64,000 nt of DNA. Origin: Arctopsyche grandis (taxonomy: Eukaryota > Arthropoda > Insecta > Trichoptera > Hydropsychidae). The notes under the pieces are model-generated. The model was not told the DNA's origin. It did not search any database and was given only the letters and a program-made list of their open reading frames with translations. The position numbers and the translations under genes are program-made. The stretch lies in assembly GCF_051622035.1 (NCBI RefSeq), contig NC_135365.1:7528501-7592500 (forward strand). The letters are read 5' to 3'. Positions 1 to 16,419 of the stretch are shown piece after piece. Every line of letters begins with the position of its first letter. Within the stretch, counting starts at the first letter, position 1.

Positions 1-56
1 ACCAAAGCTAAAAGTCTTATAATAATAACAAAATGAAAAAAAAACGAGATAAATAC

Positions 57-1544
57 CTCGGGTAACTTCTTTTCTTTTACGATTGGTGTCGTAGGAGCTG
101 AACTCTCCCGACTCTTTTCCTCCAGCTTGACTGGAGTTTGAGATCGATCGCGTTTCTCAACCTGGAACAAATCAAATCATCAATAACGAAATCTCACAAC
201 ACGCCGTAATACGATAAACAAACGATTGCACTCACTTCATTCAAGACACGCTGCAATTCGTTGACTTTATCTTGAAGGTCTTTAGGAATCGGTGGTGGCT
301 CGACTTTCTTCGGGGAGGCTTTCTTCTTTTCTTCAACCTCCTTATTGACCTTAGCGTTCTTATTATTCTTCTCCTTTATCGGACTCTCTTTCTTGTCATC
401 TTGATTCTTGCGACTCTTCTTATCGCTCCTCGACGTGACCTTCTCCCATTCGCCGTCATCAAAATCAACCGGTTTGACTTCCTTCTGCTTCTTAGGAGCT
501 TCCTTATTAACTTCCTTCTTGGGAGTCTTCTTTTCTACATTCTTTTCTTTCTTAGCTTCGGTGCTCTTTTCTTTCGGCTTCTTTTCTTCTTTGGATTTCA
601 CTGGGGATTTCTTAGTAGATTCTGGTGTGGCCTTTTTCGCTTTCACCTCTGGCTCGTGAACCACTTGACCATTAGACTGCTTAGCCTGCACAATCAAAAC
701 ATTAGCTTTTAACATAAAGTATTGTTTTTATAAAAATGAAATAAAATCGAGTTCTAATGAGAAAGCAAAATTGAAAACTCTATCTTTACGTGTTTTGTTC
801 ATATATAAAATCTAAATCTTGAGCAAAATGGAGGGGGTTGTTTAGGGGATGAAGCTTTCTTACATCCAATTTCACTGTAAATTTTCATATGAATGATAAA
901 TTCGATTGAAGTTAACGCCAAAATGATCTGTCAAGTGAGTTAGGAAATGTTCTATTCAATCCATCAAAGTTTTCGAAGAATGTATGAAAGTATAAGTATA
1001 AGTCACCGTTAAGAAAGCACGAAGCAGACACCAGGTTAGGCCGAGTTGAATTGACAATCTGAAATTTGCACAAGGGAAAAGTTTCAGGATGCAATAACAA
1101 ATTGGAGATTCGTGTAATCGTCGATGATGAACGTAAACATGTACCGTGACATAAAGTAAGTGTGAAATTTGACAGATTGACGGAACGGAATCGAGTGAAA
1201 GTGGAAACATATTGGCAAGAATCAGTCACGTAAATATAGAAAGTGAGGTTCGGTGGTGGTGGTGGTGTTACGCAAGTGGTGTCGAAACGGGGTCACCGGG
1301 AAGAGGAGGTGGTGGTGGTGGTGGTGGTGATAGAAACCTTGGAGTTGGGAGAGCCGGGCTTCGACGGGGGAGATCGCTTCTTCTTGGAGCGCCTCTCGTC
1401 GAAGAGCGCCGGATCCATGGCGGGGGGTTCGGGCGCGGGGCGCAGCCCGAAGTAGACGACGAGGAGACCCGCGGCGAGGACGGCCACGACGGCCAGCGCG
1501 GGCAGGGCCAGAGCGCCCCACCATGACGCAGCTGCTGTGCTCAT
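57..1544 (-). CDS. Metadherin/LYRIC-like membrane protein, 5' part (three coding exons; runs off the left edge)
   Basis: Coding exons on the minus strand are 1544-1338, 685-236 and 161-57. All junctions are GT/AG and phase 0, giving 254 codons before the next donor (GAG|GTATTT). Exon 1 encodes a short N-terminus and one hydrophobic segment (about residues 10-33), then a basic stretch SKKKRSPPSKPG. Exon 2 is extremely Lys/Glu/Pro-rich and contains DFDDGEWEKVTSRSDKK. This order (N-terminal membrane anchor, KKKRSPP, SNGQVV-like, then (D/E)G-W-E plus basic cluster) resembles vertebrate MTDH/LYRIC, an ER/nuclear-envelope scaffold that binds SND1. The homology is my reading of short motifs in a low-complexity protein, so it is moderate. 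The remaining C-terminal exons lie outside the window. A GGT-rich repeat sits in intron 1 directly after the first donor. Confidence 0.6.
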
Positions 1545-1554
1545 TCTAATTCAG

Positions 1555-1586
1555 GTGTCACGTCACGTCACGTCACGTCACGTCAA
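1555..1586. promoter_or_regulatory. CGTCA pentanucleotide array (CRE/UPRE-like) upstream of the MTDH-like start
   Basis: Five uninterrupted CGTCA units follow a TGTCA and end about 40 bp upstream of the minus-strand ATG at 1544. Read on the gene strand each unit gives TGACGTG, the core of ATF/CREB and XBP1 UPRE-type sites. The surrounding 1.4-1.8 kb is GC- and CpG-rich, unlike the rest of the locus, consistent with a promoter or 5'UTR. Function is inferred only from motif and position. Confidence 0.45.
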
Positions 1587-1909
1587 CGCGGATCTAGAGT
1601 GGCAGCAGCGCACACACCCGTCACCAGCCGTTGCCAGCCGCTGACTGGAGCTGATCGTGTCCGACACGCGTCAGCACGCGGCCGCGCCGTGACGCGGCGT
1701 GACGTGACCAACACGACTCGTAACCACGACAATCGCGACCATCGCGACCATCGCGACCACACTCTCTTCGACTCTTTTTTTCTCTTTTCACTTTGTTTTA
1801 CCCACAGATTACTTTCATTATATTTTAAAGCGCACCTATAAATCACCCGTTTTAACATTCATACAAATAGATTCATTATTTCATCCGTTTCTTTTTTAAT
1901 TAATTATCT

Positions 1910-2182
1910 ATATATATAAAATTGAATGTCTGTCTGTGTGTCTCGTATAGGCTCCTAAACCACTGAACCGATTACGATAGAACTTTCAGAATTTGTTGTA
2001 TACATGTCCGGAAAGATTACTGTGAAAAAAATCGCCCAAAAACGGAAACGGGAAAATTGGGAATGAGTGTCATTGCAACGCAATAATTTCAAATGTGTTC
2101 CCTGCCTGCGTTTTTCCGACAAATGGGAACGGGAATTTTATGCGTTATTGTGGCATTGCAATACATGCCGGGTTCAGCTAGT
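1910..2182 (+). mobile_element. Helitron-like non-autonomous element, copy 1
   Basis: The copy starts ATATATAAAATTGAATGTCTG, carries the motif GGCTCCTAAACCACTGAACC, and ends with a GC-rich short palindrome and TTCAGCTAGT. The same start, order and CTAGT end recur at 2284-2732, 2733-3007 and 51716-52088. A CTAGT 3' end preceded by a small hairpin and no terminal inverted repeat fits Helitron/Helentron-type elements. No Rep/helicase coding sequence is present. Confidence 0.55.
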
Positions 2183-2183
2183 T

Positions 2184-2732
<549 letters not shown>

Positions 2733-3007
2733 TAATATATAAAATTTAATGTCTGTCTGTATGTCTCGTATAGGTTCCTAAACTAGCGAACCGATTACGA
2801 TGGAACTTTCAGGATTTGTTGTATGCATGTCCGGAAAGATTACTGAGAAAAAAAAATCGCCCAAAAACGGGAAAATTGAGAATGAGTGTCATTGCAACGC
2901 AATAATTTTAAATGTGTTCGCTGCCTGCGTTTTTCCGACAAATGGGAACGGGAACGATAATTGCATGCGTTATTGTGGCATTGCAACGCATGCCGAGTTC
3001 AGCTAGT
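2733..3007 (+). mobile_element. Helitron-like element, copy 3
   Basis: Starts about TATATAAAATTTAATGTCTG immediately after the CTAGT of copy 2 and ends TTCAGCTAGT at 3007. It has only two GGGAACG units where copy 2 has several. The three copies form a head-to-tail tandem array. Confidence 0.55.
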
Positions 3008-4425
3008 TATTAATAAAAATATACTTTTACTGGGTAAACGGATTATTACAACGACAATCGTTGCCACAAAATTCGCGAATACGGATTATTTGGTATTTGA
3101 GTTCTTGTTAGTACAATATTTCGTGTAGTAGCTTTCGATTGATGGTGTTTTTGGATGCCAGATGTTCTGTTATCGAGATTTTAATGACGTGAGCGAGATC
3201 GCTTTTTGCAGAATAATCACTGAACCACTGAAAAGCATGGTGAAAAACGATGATAGCATTTTTTTTACTGAAGGGGGGCCCTCAAATTTCAAATGCATCT
3301 AGGACCCCCCATTTACTTGATCCGCTGCTATTCTTACCAACGGACCCGCTCCGTTTTTTTTCACTACACATACGTAAGACAATTTTATTTATGTTTACAA
3401 TTAGTGCTAGTTTTTTTTTCGAATTTATTAACTATATAAGTTTTTGGCATAAAAATTCGTTATAATTTCAATGTTGTAAAATATGACTCGGACCCTTTTG
3501 AGAGTCGAGTCCTAGTTATTAGCATCGGCTGGTACCTCCCCACATCAGGCCTAACAGGCCTGATATCATTTCGTCGATCCTATAACATAAAACGAATGTG
3601 GGACTTTGCTAAATTGGGAAATATGCGGAGACGAGAATTATTTTTAATATACTTCTTTAGTTTTCCATCCATTAAAACGATCCTCTATTAGGTGCCGCTT
3701 TACTTGCCTATGCCCAAGGAGCATCCACGACTAAATAAAAATAAAACTTATCTTGTCTACCGAGTCAACGTCTGACCAAAAATATATGATTCTTTTCATT
3801 CAAAAGTAAAGTTACAAAAATGACAGTTTTTTCTCTATGATACTGTATTATAGATATATTTACATATATCAAATTACGACCAATTTTCACTCAAAACTCC
3901 CACCAGGCCACCCGCAAATCAAAAATTCATCAAAGCCATTTTTCTTTCGGTCAGCTTATCAGCGTGATCGTAAAAATAGAGTGACAATCTGACACAATTT
4001 TATTTATGTCAATTAGTAAATGTAGAAGAAGAGATTTCACGTTTCGGCAATAAAGGCAAGGCCTGAAGCAGTTCTACAATTTTGTTTTTTTTTTGATACG
4101 GCAACGGTAATTATAAAATTTTAATATAGCCACTCTGATCATAACCAATTACTGCATCATTCTATAATTATCTAGTATTTTAGAATTTAATGGTTTTAAT
4201 ATATTCATTTTGAAAATATTTTTCTTGTTTGTGATTAGAATAATTGTTATTGTGGTTAATGCTAGTTTTATAAACAACGGCAACCACAATACAATAAAAG
4301 TCAACAACTAATAAGTTAAAAATGACGTACATACTATTTATCAATGTGAAGGTTTCTTAAAATACATATATATTTTTATAGTAAATATTAATGGCAACAA
4401 ATTATTTGGTTAGTTTATAATTCCA
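3008..4425. other. AT-rich DNA without a recognisable gene
   Basis: No supported coding exon. It holds a 9 bp perfect hairpin ATCAGGCCT-AAC-AGGCCTGAT at 3544-3564, and poly-A/T runs. Confidence 0.6.
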
Positions 4426-4429
4426 AAAG

Positions 4430-4640
4430 TGGTCAGTAAAAAAATTAAAAAATTATCAGTAATTAATTATAAACTTGATCAGTAACTTATTCTAAATGAT
4501 CAGTATAATATTATAACCGATCAGTAAATTATTCATTTTTGTTCAGTAAATAATTATTTTTTTATCAGTAAATAAATCCTTTTTGATCTTTATTTTAATT
4601 AAATACTGATCAAAAAGGATTTTCTATCAGTGAAATTATA
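4430..4640 (+). repeat. GATCAGTAA motif cluster (left)
   Basis: At least six variants of GATCAGTAA(A) occur in about 200 bp, ending in a 14 bp inverted repeat (AATCCTTTTTGATC with its complement). The complementary motif TTACTGATCA clusters at 6780-6985. The two may be subterminal repeats of one degraded DNA transposon, but I cannot define its ends. Confidence 0.35.
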
Positions 4641-5439
4641 ATTTTCGACATTTGGATGACAGCGCGTCGCCCCCCTATTGTCCATTCCTACTCTCCTCAT
4701 GGTCCATACACCGTAATATCCATCGAAACACATTGTAATATCTTTTTAAGTTTCATTTCATCAATATTTTCACAAGAAAAACATATCTTAGCAGCCAATA
4801 CTTATTTATTTAAGGGTCAGGCTAGGTTAGGCTAAGTTTGGGTTGGCCCTATTCACTATTCATGTAGAGTCGGTATTTATTCATGACAGTGAGACTGAAC
4901 TAAACCTGGAGAGAGGGGGTTGAAAACGGAGAAGGGTGAGATTATTAAAAGAATTCTAAGTGGCAAAATTCATCAGGATTTTTAACACTTTAGGGTCCGC
5001 GGACGCCACATTGGCGTCCTGGATATTTGATGCGTTGGCGCCCGCGGACGCCACAGTGGCGTTCTCAAATACATACAACTTTGCCAACAAAAAAAATATG
5101 GATATTCCATTTATGCTTCGAAAAATTATCAAGAGATGTCTAGATATATATACGAAAAATCAATTAATGATAAAATATTTATAAGTTTCACTATTTTCGG
5201 GAGATGTCAATCATTTTGAAATTTCGTGTTTTTAAATACTGAAACATGAATGTTTTTTAATTTTATCATGCATACAGCGCATCCGATAATGACCACCGAA
5301 GAATTATTCAACGACACATCTGTTTCGGCACATCTGTGTCAAAAGAGCACTGTGAATAGACAAAAGTATCGTCTAGTTACGCCCACTCTCACATTACAAA
5401 ATTGACTCGTGTGAAAAAAATCGAAGCCCTTAGTTTAGT

Positions 5440-5640
5440 CGCATTATTGTATCGGATTACCATTCGTTTCGGTCGATGAAACATATTTTGAAGGAAAAAA
5501 ATTTAACTCAAACGATCTAAACGCAAACGAAGTGAAATCAGCTCCTCCCAACTATTTTGTATCTAAACCAGGAAGATTTTACGACAAAGGAATTTATGAT
5601 TTAGCCGAAAGATGACAGAGTTGTCGATAATGTATGATTT
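5440..5640 (+). pseudogene. mariner-like transposase remnant (C-terminal end)
   Basis: One frame reads YHSFRSMKHILKEKNLTQ (the HLFRSM block of mariner transposases). A second frame continues FVSKPGRFYDKGIYDLAERW, matching the family's C-terminal FF-SKP--FY--GI--L-ERW block. A frameshift joins the two and a stop interrupts after ERW. Only the end of the transposase is recognisable, so this is a dead copy. Confidence 0.75.
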
Positions 5641-6099
5641 ATTTCATTTGTGTAATTTGTTTTAAATAAAAGAAAAAAAAATAATGTAAATAATAAAATA
5701 AATAATCGATTGTGTATCGATACAAAATCGATTATTTAAAAAATTTTCCCATCAAAATATCTATGAAGTTCTTGGAAGGTCCAGTAATACACACCCCTAT
5801 ACTATAAACTATGTGAATTATGTGTTACAGACGTGTCAGAATTCGGAATTCCGAAACACATGCTATGGACCTACCCTTGCAGTCGGCCTGCACCATTTAT
5901 ATAAATGTGTTTTCGTTGTTTCTTCGACTATTCACTATGCATTGAATGCAAGTTATTTGATATTTCCATATAGTATGGTTTGTTATCCATGGATGACTTT
6001 TCAACTTGATCCTGAAGGCACAAAAATATTTGAAAAAATCCAATGGACCATCGCGCGAATAGCATTTCGGTAACTTTTACTCTAGTGATTATTATTTCA

Positions 6100-6373
6100 A
6101 AAATATAAAATATTTGTGTTTTTTTCGTAGTTTTATAATAAATATAGTTATTTTTAAATATAGTGCATTCAATTAGTGTAAACGTTTTTATAAACTCATA
6201 AAAAATCGATCACGGAGAATACAGGAGATGATACGCTGTTAGAGGAAAATTATACCAGAAATATAAAATATTAGTGTTTTTTTCGTAGTTTTATAATAAA
6301 TATAGTTATTTTTAAATATAGTGCATTTAATTAGTGTAGACGTTTTTATAAACTCATAAAAAATCGATCATGG
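6100..6373. repeat. Direct duplication of about 115 bp
   Basis: Segments 6100-6215 and 6259-6373 are almost identical (both carry TTTTTTTCGTAGTTTTATAA and end AAAAAATCGATCA-GG), separated by about 43 bp. No coding potential. Confidence 0.85.
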
Positions 6374-6769
6374 ATCATAATTTTTTTTTTACCTTTTTTT
6401 TATTATAAAAATTAAACATACGCAAATGGTCATTCTGATTATACATAAAGACAGTTTATGTAATAATAATAACAAGATTTAAGAGAAAAAAAAAATATGG
6501 TTTTAAAAATATTGATAAACGAAAATTTATGAAATGCTATTGGTTAGACGGCAGGCAAGGGGTTAATAACCAATGAATGAAAGACATCCCTCGATCCATT
6601 ATGGTCATGAAAACATTTCCTGAAAATTTTATACATATATGTCTATTGGTTTAAAAGTTACAAAGTTTTTAGTAAAACCATTCGTATTTGCCGATTTTCG
6701 CAAAAAATTAGCGGTATTTGGCGTAAGTTTCTATGGTAATCGCGCGGTCCCTAAAGTGTTAATACTACG

Positions 6770-7040
6770 AGGATCATTTTTAAATGATATTACTGATCAT
6801 CTTATAATAATCATCGACTGTTTCATTTTATTATCTGATCATTTTGGTTTAATAACTGATTATTTAGTTTAATAACTGAGTATATGACAACTGATCACAG
6901 CGTACTGATTAAGAATACTCACTTATAATTTCGAAATATTTACTAACAATTTAGTTATTTTTGATGATCAAAAGCTGAATAAATTACTGATCACTTAAAT
7001 ACACGCTAATATTAATGCTGACTATTATTTGATTAGTCGA
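6770..7040 (-). repeat. TTACTGATCA motif cluster (right)
   Basis: Repeated TACTGATCA/AACTGATCAC motifs, the reverse complement of the cluster at 4430-4640. Possible right subterminal region of the same decayed element. Confidence 0.3.
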
Positions 7041-7176
7041 TACCGAAAAATTTTGAGCAATAAGATTATATGGACAAAAATATACTTTTGAAAAATAAAC
7101 AATGCTTGAATATTTTTATTTTGCATTATATCGCTGCATAGCATACTTTAAAATTTTATGACAGGTGTATCACATT

Positions 7177-7368
7177 GGACTAGCGCAATGGAGTGTCGCG
7201 GAAATCTCCCTATTTTAATCGCACGGCATTACTTACATATGCGAGAGTAGGATACGAGGCAGCTAGGTGACGTCATATCGAATTCCCTTGTATCCTGGTT
7301 GCACACACGTAAGTAAGGCTATGCGACAAAAACAGGGAGATTTATACGGCATGCCACTACACTAGCGG
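7177..7368. mobile_element. Palindromic MITE, family also at 31985-32120
   Basis: Arms 7177-7255 and 7290-7368 are imperfect inverted repeats of about 79 bp around a short centre. Shared arm blocks include AAATCTCCCT, ACTTAC and AGGATAC. The second copy at 32 kb has the same block order. The centre contains TGACGTCA. No target duplication is evident. Confidence 0.65.
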
Positions 7369-7605
7369 ATTGAGTCCGTTTCTCTTTTCGGCTTCAACAA
7401 GAACTATAATTACATTTGAATAAATTCACGATTGAAAACCAATCTAATTTCTTAACTACGTTCGTTTATTTATTTTTAACCCACATTAAAATTTTAGCTC
7501 AAGTATATAATTGCCAGTGTTCATGCGTAAAATCATGGCCGATATAAAGTGTGTTGTGATTGAACGGTTTGGCCATGCGGTTCACTTAACTGTCAAACGT
7601 GCAGC

Positions 7606-8214
7606 ATGTCGGCCACATCGAATAAACATAACAAAATAAAGCGAAAACGAAGGGCCGACAGCCAAACGGAACCCGGCCAAAATGAAGAAAACAAACCGGA
7701 AACTATCAGCGAACAAAACGATTCTGCAATGGATGTCGACAAGCCGCCTAAAAAGAAACCAAAGAAGAAAAAGAAACCGGCCGAAGAGCAAAAAAGTGAC
7801 GTGCCCGAGTCTAAGATGTCCAAAAGGCAATTAAAGCGAGAAAAACACGCCCAGAGGATAGCCGAACAAGAAGCAGCCGCACACAAAGCCGTCCAGCTCC
7901 AGGCAATCAGTTATTTATCACTGTGGAAACACAACAAGGCGGAATGGAAGTTCAACAAAGTCAAGCAGATCTGGCTTTATAAACACAAATTTGAATCAGA
8001 CAAAGTGCCGGAAGAATTGTGGCAACCGTTCATCGAGTACTTTTCATCGGCGACGGGTGCAATAAAAAAATCTATAATCGAAGACTGTCAGAAGATCATC
8101 GAAGTAATGGACAAGTGGATTGAGGCAAACAAGGAAGCTGAAGTCAAAGAAAAAAAACCATCGGAAGTAGCGTATCAACGTGCTAGAGATTTACTTCAAC
8201 ATATACACAGTTAA
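7606..8214 (+). CDS. C7orf50-like WKF-domain protein
   Basis: Intronless 202-residue protein. Residues 1-80 are basic and low-complexity, with Lys-rich runs (KKKPKKKKKP) that look like nuclear/nucleolar localisation signals. Residues 103-170 form the conserved domain with the WKF signature at 114-116, then QIWLYKHKF and a helical end through IIEVMDKW. This matches the C7orf50/DUF2373 (WKF) family, conserved nuclear proteins linked to RNA/ribosome biology but of unclear biochemical role. The first ATG follows a CpG-containing leader and begins the only long frame. The stop TAA (8212-8214) overlaps the AATAAA poly(A) signal (8213-8218), so the 3'UTR is extremely short. Convergent with the thioredoxin gene. 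Confidence 0.85.
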   Translation: MSATSNKHNKIKRKRRADSQTEPGQNEENKPETISEQNDSAMDVDKPPKKKPKKKKKPAEEQKSDVPESKMSKRQLKREKHAQRIAEQEAAAHKAVQLQAISYLSLWKHNKAEWKFNKVKQIWLYKHKFESDKVPEELWQPFIEYFSSATGAIKKSIIEDCQKIIEVMDKWIEANKEAEVKEKKPSEVAYQRARDLLQHIHS

Positions 8215-8251
8215 TAAATATAAATGTATGATTAACTCTAATTGTTTTATT
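8213..8251. terminator. Facing poly(A) signals of the C7orf50-like and thioredoxin genes
   Basis: AATAAA on plus at 8213-8218 overlaps the stop codon. AATAAA on minus at 8251-8246 lies about 130 bp beyond the thioredoxin stop (8378). The two transcripts should end within a few tens of bases of each other and may overlap. Confidence 0.7.
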
Positions 8252-8377
8252 TAAATTCCAAACACAACGATCAATAATGGTTAACAATTGTCTCTATATA
8301 ATTATAATAGAAATATAAATTAAAAGCACATATTCAATAAGGCAAATTATTGCTTCACTTAATACTAAGCACACAAC

Positions 8378-9042
8378 TCAAGTTTTGGTATTTGAATCTT
8401 TGCTAACAGCATCGCCGACGAATTTACGGAGCTTATCCAAGTCTTGCAAACCTACAAGTCTTTGCTCGACTAGGCCGTTTCTCATTACAAGCAAAACGGG
8501 CACAGACTGGACTTCATAGTCTAAGGCTAAGTCTGTGTTTTGATCGATGTCGACTTTGGCTAATTTAATTTTTCCTTTATATTCATCTACGATGGATTCT
8601 ATTCTAGGCGTTAACAACCTGCATGGATTACACCATCTAGAATTAAAAATAAATAAATTATGTAATCGTATACAAACAGATGTTGATGATTTCTTTAAGA
8701 TAAAATGACACTGCAAAAAATAGACCAAATAAGGTCACAATAAATTGCGATAACGTTTCGCGTATATGAGAGAAAGAGATGACAATATAAATAATTCATT
8801 TATTAGAAGAAGACAAAAGATTGAGAAAGGATATAGGTAATGTATGAGTGTGGGTAGACATACGTTGCGAAGAAGTCTACGACGATTGGCTGTGAACTCT
8901 TCTTGACGCGCTCTTCGAAGTCCTGCACGTCCTGGACCTTGAAAGACTCCCACAGGCGGGTTGAAACTGACAGATGACGGGACTGCGCCCCCCGGGTCGC
9001 CGCCCCCCATAAAGAACGACACACAACAGCACCTGACAGCAT
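8378..9042 (-). CDS. Mitochondrial thioredoxin (thioredoxin-2 type), two exons
   Basis: Coding exons 9042-8864 and 8636-8378 join in frame (GCAAC|A TGG), giving 145 residues. Residues 1-28 (MLSGAVVCRSLW...SRHLSVSTR) are Arg/Ser-rich with few acids, as in a mitochondrial presequence. The thioredoxin fold follows: PIVVDFFAT, active site WCNPC at 61-65, KVDID, and the cis-Pro motif SVPVLLV. The redox Cys pair is C62/C65. Asn replaces the usual Gly of WCGPC, which I recall as usual in fly mitochondrial thioredoxins. The protein would reduce disulfides, including those of peroxiredoxin 3, with thioredoxin reductase and NADPH. An upstream in-frame ATG at 9129 would add an unconvincing hydrophobic extension, so I chose 9042. 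Divergent from POLR3A. Confidence 0.93.
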
Positions 9043-9528
9043 CTTGATTCCTACTGAATACTGATGAATTGACGCAATATTGCGTAAAATAACCTCGATA
9101 ATTCGAATTACTGCTACACAAAATATCAAGTTTTACACACGATTAATTTTATTTTAATCATATTTTAGAAAAATAAAGCAAAAAATGATTAATCTGCATT
9201 GAAATTAAGTGAAATAAAATCGAAATCTGACGTAAAATATTAATGCATAAACTTTATTACAAGTGTTCACACTAGAAAAAATTATCTTTATTTAAACACA
9301 GAGACTTCTATATGTTTATAAAACCACAATCGATTTAAATATATTTATTTAAAATATGAAAAAGCTTATTTAACTACATAAGTGCAAATTAATACAATTT
9401 TCTTGCTCTTCATTTTTTTTAAAGGACAGTTGGTAGTAGTGATTTAGTAATGTTTTGCAAGATTGTTCTTTGACACGTGCCTTCATATGTCAGCTGTCAC
9501 TTGATGGTCAAAACTACCGGCATTTAAA
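9043..9528. promoter_or_regulatory. Divergent promoter region between thioredoxin and POLR3A
   Basis: 486 bp separate the two start codons on opposite strands. It is AT-rich, with no TATA box I would defend. It contains CACGTG-like (GACACGTGCC, 9472) and CAGCTG E-box sequences close to the POLR3A start. Shared regulation is inferred from the arrangement only. Confidence 0.45.
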
Positions 9529-16254
<6,726 letters not shown>

Positions 16255-16296
16255 TGTATATTTTAGTTTATCGATATTGTAAATACGAACATGAAA

Positions 16297-16332
16297 AATA
16301 AATTAAACAATTGAATTTAACTATTTTTTATT
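16297..16332. terminator. Facing poly(A) signals of POLR3A and the SDR gene
   Basis: AATAAA on plus (16297-16302), 43 bp after the POLR3A stop, and AATAAA on minus (16332-16327), about 88 bp after the SDR stop. The convergent transcripts end within about 30 bp of each other. Confidence 0.75.
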
Positions 16333-16419
16333 ATTCTTCTAAAACATTAAATAACATTAAATGCAACAAAATTCGTATAAGAAGCTTTGGATTGTTTTCT
16401 ATAAGCTTCTATATAGAAT

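Noticed and set aside
4380-7040. One large DNA transposon spanning both GATCAGTAA clusters and the mariner relic
   Set aside because: The clusters are inverted relative to each other but no terminal repeats or duplications could be defined, and the outermost similarity (AATATTAATG...TTATTTG) is direct, not inverted.
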